Origin: Onthophagus taurus
Taxonomy: Eukaryota; Arthropoda; Insecta; Coleoptera; Scarabaeidae
DNA length: 64,000 nt
Assembly (NCBI RefSeq): GCF_036711975.1
Contig: NC_091970.1
Coordinates: forward strand, 5,649,501 to 5,713,500
Reading direction: 5' to 3'
Position numbers and translations under genes: made by a program. The notes beneath the pieces were generated by a model, which saw nothing but the letters and a program-made list of their open reading frames with translations, had not been told where the DNA came from and ran no database searches. This document shows, piece after piece, positions 11,801 through 22,600 of the stretch (position 1 is its first letter; each line of letters begins with the position of its first letter).

Positions 11801-13915
11801 ATTACACTGTGACAACGGGTGAAATGAATTCATCCGGACCAGTACCCATCGATTCAATATTTATTTATCGGCCAGATCGAAGAACGGAAGTGTGGAGATT
11901 CGTTTTGTACATGATGTTACACGCCGGGTAAGTTTTTCGATAACGTTCTTTTATTAAAAGTTTAAAGTCGACCGGATATTCTAATTAGTCGAAAATTCTC
12001 CCGCTGGGAAATAATAAGGAAACGCCGAATTGGCTAAACGCTCCACTTACTTTTTCTCTTCTTTAACTCGCCTCGCCGCTGCTTAACTGTGAACGCAAAA
12101 CCTAATTACGTTATAAACCGAGTCGAGAACTCGACAATGGGAATAATTTAATGGAGTTTTAAAAAAACGTTTCTTCTTCTTTGCTGTACGGTACCGATTT
12201 TTACCGCTACAAAAAAAAACAAGAATAGAATAAGATAACAACAATAAAAAAATCTAAATCTTATTGATTTGGCGTTTTAAGTCATTTTATTTTGACATTT
12301 GTAAGGTTAAATCAAAGCAAAAATTATGATACGATTTTTAAGCAACAAAAAATGTTTCTTTCATAAAATAATTTTTTACTTACCCCCATAAAATATCACA
12401 TAAACAAATTTATTTGTCGATAACACGATAAAAACGAATTAAATTAAATAAATTTAAGAAATTATTTTCACCACTTCAAAACGTAACTAAAACGTTTCAC
12501 TCACTACAATGACATAACGTCAAATGTCAAATTAATTCTTAATTAAAACGTAAATAAATCTTATATAAAATAAAATTTATTAATTAAATCTTTAATTAAT
12601 ATTAATGAAGCGGATTGAAATCGATGGTTAATATAAATAATAATTAAATCGCCTTAAAATTATATTTGCAAATAATATTTTTTTAGTAATTTTTTTATTT
12701 TCATATTGGTGGAATTGGAAATCGGCCATTTTAATGATTTAATATTTTAAATTCCTGAATTTGAGGTTATCATTTTCAATACTATATGGAATATATTGTG
12801 GGGGTTATGATTCCTTTTCAAGTTCAGAATTGTTACCATTTAGCATCGATATATGTTCAGGAATATCCCCACACCCATAAATCCCATCTTCCAAATACTT
12901 CTGGATGTTCGATAATGATGAGGCTTTGTTCAATTCCGTTTTGAGGTACCATATTAAAAGATATTGAAGTTTACAAATCGTTTCAATCAAATATATTGGT
13001 GTGAAGGATATCATTCTTGTTGGTTCTTTGTACTTGAGTTAGGTTTGTCACCAATACAATCCAACTCAACTCAAGCAAACCAAAGGCAATCCAACCTAAC
13101 CCAACCCAACTCAGCACAACCAAACTCAATTCAAGTCGACCTAAATTAACCCAAACAATCAAGGGTTGTAAACTCGAAGAATAATTTACAAATTTTTCAT
13201 TCCTAACACTTTATCAGAAATGAATTTTTAAAGTTGTTTATGTCATGAATTAATATTAATTAATTATTATTTTATTTTCAGATGGTTACATTTAGGATTC
13301 AATTTGGTCGTTCAATTATTAGTTGGTTTACCCTTAGAAATGGTTCATGGATCTGGAAGAGTTTTCGTAATTTACATGGCTGGCGTATTAGCTGGTTCTT
13401 TAGGCACTTCCGTTTTTGACACCAAAGTTTGCCTTGTTGGAGCATCTGGCGGAGTTTACGCCCTTTTAGCAGCTCATTTAGCAAACGTATTATTAAATTA
13501 TGTTAATATGCAATGCGGAATTTTAAGGCTATTAGGAATATTTGCTATTGGTAAGTTAAAATTAATTAAAAAAAAATTTTTAACTAAGATTTTTGTTATT
13601 TTAGCTTCCTGTGATGTTGGTTACGCAATTTTCTCTCGATACAACGTTGAGACTTTAGGTCCGCCAGTCTCATACGTTGCTCATTTAACTGGAGCTTTAG
13701 CTGGTTTAACTATAGGATTATTAGTTCTTAAAAATTTCGAGCAAAAACTTCACGAACAACTTCTCTGGTGGGTTGCTTTAGGTGTATATGCGGCTTGTAC
13801 AATATTCGCCGTTTTATTTAACGTTATGAACCCATCGGTTGATATCAAAACGATAGATAATGTTGATGACGGCGTTAAAAGTCAATATGTTTATAACAGG
13901 CTTTTTGGAGTGTGA
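8821..13915 (+). CDS. rho: Rhomboid-family intramembrane serine protease (rho/stet type)
   Basis: Five coding exons join in frame: 8821-8933, 10723-10840, 11785-11927, 13282-13550 and 13605-13915, giving 317 residues. All introns have GT-AG ends. Rhomboids of this group cleave EGF-receptor ligand precursors such as Spitz inside the secretory membrane, which is known for the family. Seen here: a cytoplasmic N-terminus with the [15 protein letters not shown] stretch, several hydrophobic segments, the GASGGVY motif with nucleophile Ser about residue 180, and [10 protein letters not shown] with catalytic His about 241. The spacing fits Drosophila Rhomboid. The C-terminal LHEQLLWW stretch favours stet or an ancestral rho/stet gene over more distant rhomboids. 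The start at 8821 lies immediately after an acceptor, so the upstream exon is probably untranslated. AATAAA signals follow from about 14285. The gene converges on Exo70. Confidence 0.92.
8934..10722. other. Rhomboid intron 2
   Basis: I see no gene in this intron. The stretch near 9360-9830 is less AT-rich and may be an old repeat, but I recognise nothing in it. Confidence 0.5.
10841..11784. other. Rhomboid intron 3
   Basis: The first 200 bases after the donor are CpG-rich, and the exon frame runs on into them before a stop near 11059. The rest is AT-rich. No other gene is visible. Confidence 0.5.
11928..13281. other. Rhomboid intron 4
   Basis: AT-rich, with a low-complexity CAACC/CAACTCAA tract around 13040-13150. 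No exon seen. Confidence 0.5.
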
Positions 13916-14879
13916 ACTAAAACAATTTTCTTTTTCATGTAAATTCTTCATGTAAATAATAATTTATTATTCAGCGAAAGCCAAAGACTGAAAACAACCC
14001 GAAAAATGTCGCCTTTTTCAAAAAAAAAAAAAGAAAAAAACATTACCTTAGAGTAGTTCTATTTATTTTGTGAATTTATTATTTAAGAGAATAATTTATT
14101 ATTTCTATTATTGTAAAAAAATTTTTTCGTTTTATTTTACGTAGAAATAAGAAAAAAGTTTTGATTTTTTTTTGTAACCGAGTATAGCACCTTATAAAAA
14201 AAAGTAAACTGTGATTTTGTAGCTCGGTTTGAAACAAAAAAATTTCCTGAAACGATTGTTATTAACTATTACGTTTAAACGTAATAATAAAAAAACATTT
14301 TATTACAATTTTTTTGGTCTCTAGTCACACTTATGTAAACTATTAATAATATTTATAAGAATATATCAGCGATTATAGAGAAGCAAAAATAAAACAGTCG
14401 CTTTTCGTATTGTTTATAAATGTTGATCCATCCACTCGTAAACATCACGATTATTTATTAATACTACCAAAGAACTTTGCTAGTTTCTACTTATTGTACT
14501 GCTATTTAATGATATCTTTATTGTAATAAGGTTAAATTAAAAAAGAGAAATAAAATAATGAGATGAGCCTTAATAAAGACAAAATGTAGCCCTAGATAGA
14601 TTAGATTTTTATGAGATACAATGTATTTTTTTACTATCACTCAGGTAGAAATTTTTCGAAGATGTTTTAGTTCATTTTTATGTTCTTATTGATATAGAGA
14701 AACGATTTTCTGTTTTAAATTTGAAATTAAAATGTAAACCAGAATAAAGCATTTACTTTATATTCTATTTATTTGCTTTTAATCATATACTTTACTTACC
14801 TATTCATATTGAAGTTAAGCAGCTGACATTACTCATCTTGTGGTTATTGTTGAAAGTCTGTATTCAGTTCCACCACCAA

Positions 14880-15300
14880 TGACATCCTAGGATAGCAGCT
14901 TTTTAGCACCGGTTTGAATCGTCAATTTTGACATATTCGTCATCTTCACTAAAAAAACCTTTAAAATGAGTCCAAAGATGACGCACTTATCTCAAAAAAC
15001 AAAAAAGTTAGAATAGAAAACATTAAACCCGAAGTTAGCAATTTAATTTTTAAATATTAATACCAACCTTAATTTTTTTATTATATTTTTGTTTTTTTGA
15101 AATGTTAAGACATTTTATAAAAATTAAGAATGTCAAAATGATATTGACATTTCAAACCGGAAGTTGCTTATATCTCGAGTAATATTGGAATTAAACTTAT
15201 CATGTTTGGACTCATTTTAAAGGATTTTCCACGACGATTACAAATATGTCAAAATTGACATTTTTAACTGGAAGTTGAAAAATAGTCTCAAATCTTCATA
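14880..15300. repeat. Dispersed GAGTCCAAA repeat between rhomboid and Exo70
   Basis: Shares long blocks with 44830-45430, including AAAATGAGTCCAAAGATG, CATTAAACCCGAAGTTAGC and repeated CAATTTTGACATATT. It is an interspersed repeat without an open frame, lying between the convergent 3' ends. Confidence 0.65.
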
Positions 15301-15424
15301 AATAAGTTTAATAGCCTTTAAAATATTTATATATTCAAATTAATCTTAAATATATGTTGTAATTTTTGTATTAACCGAAATAAAATTTATTTATTATTAT
15401 TAATAAAATTTTGTAAGCAGCATT

Positions 15425-18400
15425 TTAAGCAGCAACATCAAAAATTTTATCAAACAACGTCGCAACTTCATCCGGTTTATGCTTAATATACTTATCTGGA
15501 TTTTTTGTAAACGAAGTTCCCTCAAAACTAAAAGAAAATTATTAATTAAAATTATTTCATTCATATTTTTAGTTTAATTTAAGTTCTTACTAATTATAAA
15601 AAGCGTTGTATTTAGGAAGAATAAGTTCCTTATTATCTCGCTTTAAACTTTCTCGAAGTTGAACATCTGGGATAGAATATCCTCGTTGAACTTTAACCAC
15701 ATCTTCGATTTCTTTATTAAAACCCTAAAATTTAATCAGTTAAAAAAAATATAAATAAAGTATTAATTAAGGAATTTACAGCAAATTTTTCTTTAATAAA
15801 AGCTCGCTCTTTATCCTTTAATTTATCCCCATGTTGAATATTAATTGGGCAATCCTTTATCGATATATAATTTAACAATTTCGACCAACTAAAAAATATT
15901 TAGGATAAAATAATAAATTAAAAAGAATTTTTTGAGGACCTTTGAGTCGAATATTGATTTTTTTGATCTTGAATAGTTTTGTAATAAAAATCTTCGCATC
16001 CCGGCTCAGCAATTAAATACAATTCTAATAAATTACTTCTTTGCAACGATTTTAATACGTAATTATTATTATTTAAGCGAAAAATTGCTTTTAAAGCTGG
16101 ATCACTATATTGCTCACTCTTACTGTATAAAGTATGATTTAATTGAACCAAAACTTTCTCTAAATCAATAAATTAAGTTATTAATATAATTAAGATATTT
16201 TTATATTAAAAAGTACTTATATAAAATCCTAAAAGAACTTTATTTTTGTTACTGGTTTTTGCTTTATCATATTGGAGATCGTAACTTGGATCTTGCGATA
16301 AAACTTTTCCAATCGTTTCGGTGTATTCTAATAATTGCTCAAGGAACATTAATACGTTACTGGTTAATTCATGTACGGTTCCATCTGGTGGTAATTGAGT
16401 CACTGAATCGGTTCGGAGACTTTCGATGAAATCTTCTAAAGCTTTTACTCCCTAAACAAAATTTGTGTAACAATTAATTCTTTTTAATTTTATTTTATTA
16501 CTTATTACAGTTGAATGAAGAGTATGAAGGATAGAATCGAATTTCGCTTTAATTCTTGCATCGCATTCTTCAACAGTTCGCTCAAATTTCGGTTTTAACG
16601 CAATTAATTGCTTCAAAATGGGGAAAATCACCAAAACCGAACTGAAATCATGCCTACTTATACTCCGTTTAGCCCTAGCTGCTATATTCTAAAATCAAAA
16701 GTAAATCATTATTGATTAAATTATTTTTTTTAATTTACTTCTCCATCTTGCACGATCGAATCTAACGCTTCTTTAACGATTAACTCAAAAACTCTCGCTT
16801 GATGAGTCGATTCGATGATTCCTTTCATTACGTAGAGTTCAATTTGCATCAATTTGTGTAACGCGACGACGCAAACTAAATAATTTTCCATTTCTTGCTC
16901 GTTTTCAAGTTCTTCTCCGATTGCCATAACATCTTTAAATAAAAAATAAGTTTGTATTCATTTAAAAGGTCATAAAATTACCTAAATGTGACGCTCTACG
17001 TCCTCCTAAATTCAACCCGGTTGATTGCTCGATGGTTTGAGAAGCCCTCAATAACATTCGATTTGCCTTTTTCTCAAAAACTTGGTGTAAACGCCGAGTT
17101 GAAGGTCTACGGGTTGATTCTTGTTTCGATTGAAATTTGGGTTTCTTAATTTCATAAAAAATTACTTCATTTGTTAATAAGATTGATAAGAAAAACGTAC
17201 CAGCATGGGTGAACCAGAAGTGCCATGAACACTTCCTCCGCTAACCGATTTTTGATACTTTTTTAGCGATGTTAACGATCTTTGAAGCACATCACCTCGT
17301 ATTTTCCCATAAACCGTTAAATATTCATCCCTTCCGTTATTGTATAACCAATCGGCCATGATTATTAAGCTCGATTTGATGGTATCGGGGAAAATTGGGG
17401 GTAAAATGTTGATATCGTCAGTGACACCTCCATCTTTTTATAATAAAAATTAATTTATTATTTTTTTTAATAATTAATAATTACCTTCATCCGTATTAAT
17501 TAGATTCATTAAAGCCACCGGTAACATGGGCTTATTATGTTTATCCAAAATTGTTTTAAACTCGGCGTTTAATTTATCGCTTCCTTTATTAAATAAGCTG
17601 GACTTAAAATTATTTATTTCAATTAATTTATTACTTAATCAAATTGTTTAAGTAATGGAAAAATTCAAGAAAACATGTGGCTTAAAAATGTGTCAATAGA
17701 CTCTGTGTTAAGGGGGGAAACCACATTAGGAGGCTCATTTTCATTGATTTTTTAGGATTTTTTTGAATAATTTTATCCAAATATAACAAAGTTATGCTCG
17801 GACGTCGTACCTAGAGTTCTCCAATTGCGAGACGTGTTTTGAAACCCGAATGATTCTAGTTCTAGGTCTTGTGTTAGTTCTAGTTTTATACTAACACTAT
17901 AACTAAAACTAACGCTACACCGAGAACTAGAAACATTCGGATTTAGCCGCACGTCTATCAAGACGGCTAAACCCGAATGATTCTAGTTCTCGTGTTAATT
18001 TTGGTGACAGTGCTAGTGTAAAACTAGAACTAACACTAGAGCTAGAAAGTATTGGGTGACCTATCCTAACATTCTTTCACGCTTTAATTAGGGTTTCTTC
18101 ACGCTTTAATTCGAGTTTCAAAAGAAAACTACCTGTCTTAACATTCCTTCACGCTATAATTAGGGTTTCAAAACAAAACTGACCTGTGTTAACATTTCTT
18201 CACGCTATAATTAGGGTTTCTTCACGCTTTAATTGGAGTTTCAAAAGAAAACTGACCTATCTTAACATTCCTTCACGCTATAATTAGAGCTGCAACACAA
18301 AACTGACCTATCCTAACATTCTTTCATGCTTTAATTAGGGTTTCATCACGCTTTAATTGAAGTGTCAAAAGAAAACTACCTGTCTTAACATTCCTTCCCG

Positions 18401-19405
18401 CTATAATTAGGGTTTCAAAACAAAACTGACCTATCCTAACATTTTTTCATGCTTTAATTGGAGTTTCAAAAGAAAACTATCTGTCTTAACATTAGAATGT
18501 TTCTAACCCAACCCAACCCAACCCGAATGTTTTTAGATCTAGGTCTAGTGTTAGTTCTAGCATAAGATATCAGTATGTTGCAATAAAAATATGCAACATA
18601 GTGATATCTTATGCTAACTAGCGCTACCAACCCAACATTTGAGAAATTTGCACTGGTTTAAATGTTAATTAACCCAACTCAAAGTGGAATTTCTACACAA
18701 AATTCTGAAATAAATTAGTTGGATCCAAATGTAACGTTTGAAGAGGGGGGGAGGGACATCAAGTATAGGTTTTAGGTTATCTTTAGTTTATAGATGGTAA
18801 ACAAGGACATTTTGAATTATTTGAAAACAAAATTGTCGATTTTTAAGCGACATAATGATTCTTGAATTATACCTTAAGTATAACTTACAACATTTTCTAA
18901 TTCTACACTTTGGGGAATGTGTTTCTCAAAATATTTTTGCGCTTTCGATAATTTATTCAATGAAATTAAATAAGTGTCCAAATCGATCCCTCCATCAGTC
19001 ACAACCCGGGGTCCTTTCTCAATTATATCTTCAACTTTCGAAGAAATTTCGTAATAATTAATGACATTGTCCAATAATTGAATCGTTTTATCAATATCTG
19101 TGTTAAAAAAATTTTAAATTAAAGGACAATCGGATATTAAATTAAATTTACTTTGTTTTGTTTTGTGTAAATTATCGGTTTCGTTATAAACCGGTAAGAT
19201 AGTTCCTTCTAATTTAGAGAGCCTATTTTCGAACGTATTTAATATAGTATCTATTCCTTTTGCGATTTGCTCACTCTTCGATAATCTTTCCAATAATATG
19301 TTCAAATTCGATTGTTCCTACAAAAAAGGTTATTAGATTATTGATTTTTTTAATTAATAATATAACTTTTTCAAGTTTAGTCCCAATATCGATTCTTTTA
19401 TCCAT
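15425..19405 (-). CDS. Exo70: Exocyst complex component 7 (Exo70)
   Basis: Thirteen coding exons join in frame, 5' to 3': 19367-19405, 19152-19317, 18889-19097, 17485-17602, 17201-17433, 16982-17144, 16739-16932, 16509-16688, 16217-16451, 15940-16159, 15780-15888, 15591-15724 and 15425-15527. They encode 700 residues, the usual length. Exo70 is the exocyst subunit that binds PI(4,5)P2 and Rho-type GTPases and tethers secretory vesicles at the plasma membrane (family knowledge). Diagnostic stretches include AIFRLNNNNYVLKSLQRS and the C-terminus LFDKIFDVAA. The N-terminal third is coiled-coil-like. The exon at 15940 uses an odd GTCCTC donor, yet joining there restores the family sequence QRSWSK. 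Intron 3 (17603-18888) is swollen by repeats. The gene lies about 270 bp downstream of RpI135 on the same strand. AATAAA lies about 40 bp past the stop. Confidence 0.95.
17810..18060. repeat. Palindromic CTAGTTCTAG repeat, copy 1 (Exo70 intron 3)
   Basis: Built of inverted blocks: CCCGAATGATTCTAGTTCTAG facing CTAGAAACATTCGG, with the connector GCCGCACGTCT...AGACGGCTAAACC. Related copies are near 18510, 20950, 44770, 55410 and 57340. There is no coding frame. It looks like a fold-back element or degenerate satellite. Confidence 0.7.
18062..18500. repeat. Minisatellite of ~60-bp units in Exo70 intron 3
   Basis: Repeated blocks CTAACATTCTTTCACGC, TTTAATTAGGGTTTC and GTTTCAAAAGAAAACT alternate about seven times, with some units shortened. 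No coding potential. Confidence 0.75.
18505..18630. repeat. Palindromic CTAGTTCTAG repeat, copy 2
   Basis: Contains AGCATAAGATATC facing GATATCTTATGCT around TATGTTGCA/TGCAACATA, a long hairpin. Part of the same hairpin recurs at 55600-55650 in another copy of the family. Confidence 0.65.
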
Positions 19406-19676
19406 TATTTTCTTTAATATATCAATTCACAAAAAAAAAAATTATAGGTTATGTTGATTTGACGTTTCTTGACATAACCTTGATAAAAATAAATCAATTA
19501 ATCAAAATATTTTTAAATTATTATTTAAAGTAATTATTAAATAACTAATCATAATTAATAAGATTAATCATTTCGTCAAAACCAAAAAAGAAATAAGTTA
19601 AATATCAAATATTAATAATAGGTGTATAATTGGTTGCCTAAATCTATTACAAACTTCAATTATATTTTTAATAAAT

Positions 19677-22600
19677 TCATTTACATTTAATCTTAACATT
19701 AATTCCACACGATGCTAATTGCGTTACAAAAAACTTATAAATATAAGGAATTTGTATTGCGTCAATATCCCTCCCGGAATCACAAAACCTACAAATTTCC
19801 TTCGTTTCCATTAAATTTGCTTTTTCAGCCATTCGAGTAACTTTAGTCATAGGTCCTAATAAGGAATGGCAAGAAGTGCAAACATAAGCAACCATTCTAT
19901 CCGAACAATTTAAAAGTCTATCTTGAATTAAAGCGGCCGCTCCGTGGCTTAATAAAGCGTCACGTTCCATTTCTCCAAATCGAACCCCTCCACCTCTTTT
20001 TCGCCCTTTTAGTGGTTGTCTTGTTAAAACATCCATTGGGCCCGTTGATCGAACTTGCCATTTATCTGAGACCATGTGTCTTAGTCGTTGGTAATGAACA
20101 ACTCCCATAAAGATTTGGGCTTCGAACATTCTCCCATCAATTCCGGAATACATTGTTTCTGTTCCATAATAATTACAACCACCGATTTGTAATAGTTTCC
20201 CAAAATAATCAATTGCTGTTGTGTCTTCGCCGAATCTAAATGGAGTCGCATCGTGGATTAGTCCGTGAATAGAGGCCGATTTACCAGCCATGATCTCAAT
20301 CATCATAGCGATTGTCATACGAGATGGAAATCCGTGAGGGTTGAAGATAATATCGGGCACAATCCCCGTTTCTGTAAACGGTAAATCTTCCGCGGGCCAT
20401 TTTTGAGAACAAATCCCTTTTTGGCCAGCCCTACTCGCGAATTTATCCCCTACAGAGGGATTCCTAGGAACTCGATAAGTTATACAAGCTATTTTCGGTG
20501 CTTTTACGTTAAAATCACCACATAATCGAACGCTGTTCACGTAACATTCTTCGCGACCTTTAAATTTATGGATTACATATTTCGATTCATCGGTGTTGTA
20601 ATAACAATATAAAGGTTCCCCTTCGGACATTTTTCTTCCAATGTATGGTAAACCATCGGAGTCGATATAATCGATTAAATTTTCTTTTGATGGGTCTCTA
20701 CAAAAGTAAGAATTTGAATCGTCGAGCTCGCAAAATTCCGATTTGTAAATTGAACCATGGGCAAAACCACGTTCTTCAGAACATTTATTTATTACTATTG
20801 CATCTTCCATATCGTAACCCTAGAAGTTTATCAAACAGAAATTACACAGGGGTACAAAAAAAAAATTTTTTCTGCGGCATAAGTTTGTGGAGTCAATTTA
20901 GATATATATATAATTATGAAGTACTCAGCCTGTACATTATATCCTTTAAAGACGCATGGCTAAACCCCGATGTTTCTAGGTCTAGTGTTAGTTGTAGTTC
21001 CATAACAATACATAATCTAGGGTTATTTAGTGCCAACTAACGCTACTTAGAACTGTTACTACAACTAACAGTAGACCTAGAACTAGAAACAATCGGGCTT
21101 AGCCGCACGTTTTTAAAAACGGCTAAACCCGAATGATTCTAGTTCTAGGTCTACTGTGAAATGGACAGACACAAGAAACCACCTTGATGATTGCTATTTT
21201 TGTGCTGTGAATGTAAAAAGTATGAACCGATACAAAACTTACTTCCTAATTAGACGATTGCTGTGATGATGTTGAAATTTGAAATAGTCAGAGTAAAAAC
21301 AATAGCGAAAATGACTTCGAATGATGCGAATGAAATTTATCTAAGACATCAGCTGAGCTTCTTGCGACAAGACTAAAAGAAAAACACGTATCACTAGCAT
21401 GTTATCGAACTAGAAAGCACGACATTCTTCCATATTTTAACGACCAAAAAGAGTATACTAACTAAAATCTAGCAACTTTTGATAAATAGTTAAAAAAAAG
21501 TTTGCAATGTCTATTACTGCATAATGGAAATAAATTAGCTTCAATCCCGATAGCTCATTCAACTATTCTTAAGGAAGAATATTAAACTTGTTTTAGAAAA
21601 ACTTCATTTCATAAATAGTGGTCAGTGAGTGTAGATTTAAAATTTTTTTCTTCGTTTGGGGAACAGTCGTGCGTAAAGGAGCAGTAAAAACTAGCCATAC
21701 AGAATGAATATGACTGGAGGAAACGCTCCATCGTTTATGAATAAAAAATTAGGAGCTAATATAAGTATCAAATAGTATTATGTGCGATGATCAAAGATTC
21801 CACCAGGACATCAAGATTATGGAGGAAAGATATCAAGGCCATTGGGAACACCATATGATGGCAAACTACAGCTAGAAGTTGCAAGGAGACTGTCCGGACC
21901 AAAAACACCATAGAAAACCCCATCCAAAACGTTTTTCTTAACTTCTAAAATGTGTTCGCATTTTATGATTAATTTTATTATTTATTGTATCAATTATAGC
22001 ACTTTATTTATTTGAAATAATTTGATAATAGTAAAATAATCGTTTTAAAAATATTCTCCTCTTTTTAAAATGTAATTTCCAGTATAAATGAAATTGACTA
22101 ACAAACCCCATGCCGCAGAATCAGTGTGATCTTACCGTGTAACTAATAACAGCAACAATAGCGTTAGTCCCCATTGAAAAATGATCCAACCCAATTTTCT
22201 TATAATGATACGGCCTAAATAAAGCAGCCGTTGGCGTTTGTAACCGATAAAGTTTCGTTTCAGCTTGCAAATCGTAATTATGACACGGAGTCCCCATAGT
22301 TTGTTTCCCCATTTGACACTGATACATATTCCTGGGAGATTGATTACAATCGGGCATTGGAATTAATTGGGCCAAATTCGACAAAAACGAAGTTTTTGAA
22401 AGCTCCATATGCGTCGTGACTCCTTTGTAATATTCTTGTGGTTTGATACAAACCTCCAAATAAACTTGTTCGAACGTTCCTACGTACTCAATTTTATTTG
22501 CGATTAGATTTCTTAACGGTCTCATCATCCGAGCGGCTCCAGTGAATAAAAATAATCCGGGGTATTGAGATGTCACTTTTTTGATGGGTACCAAAACGAT

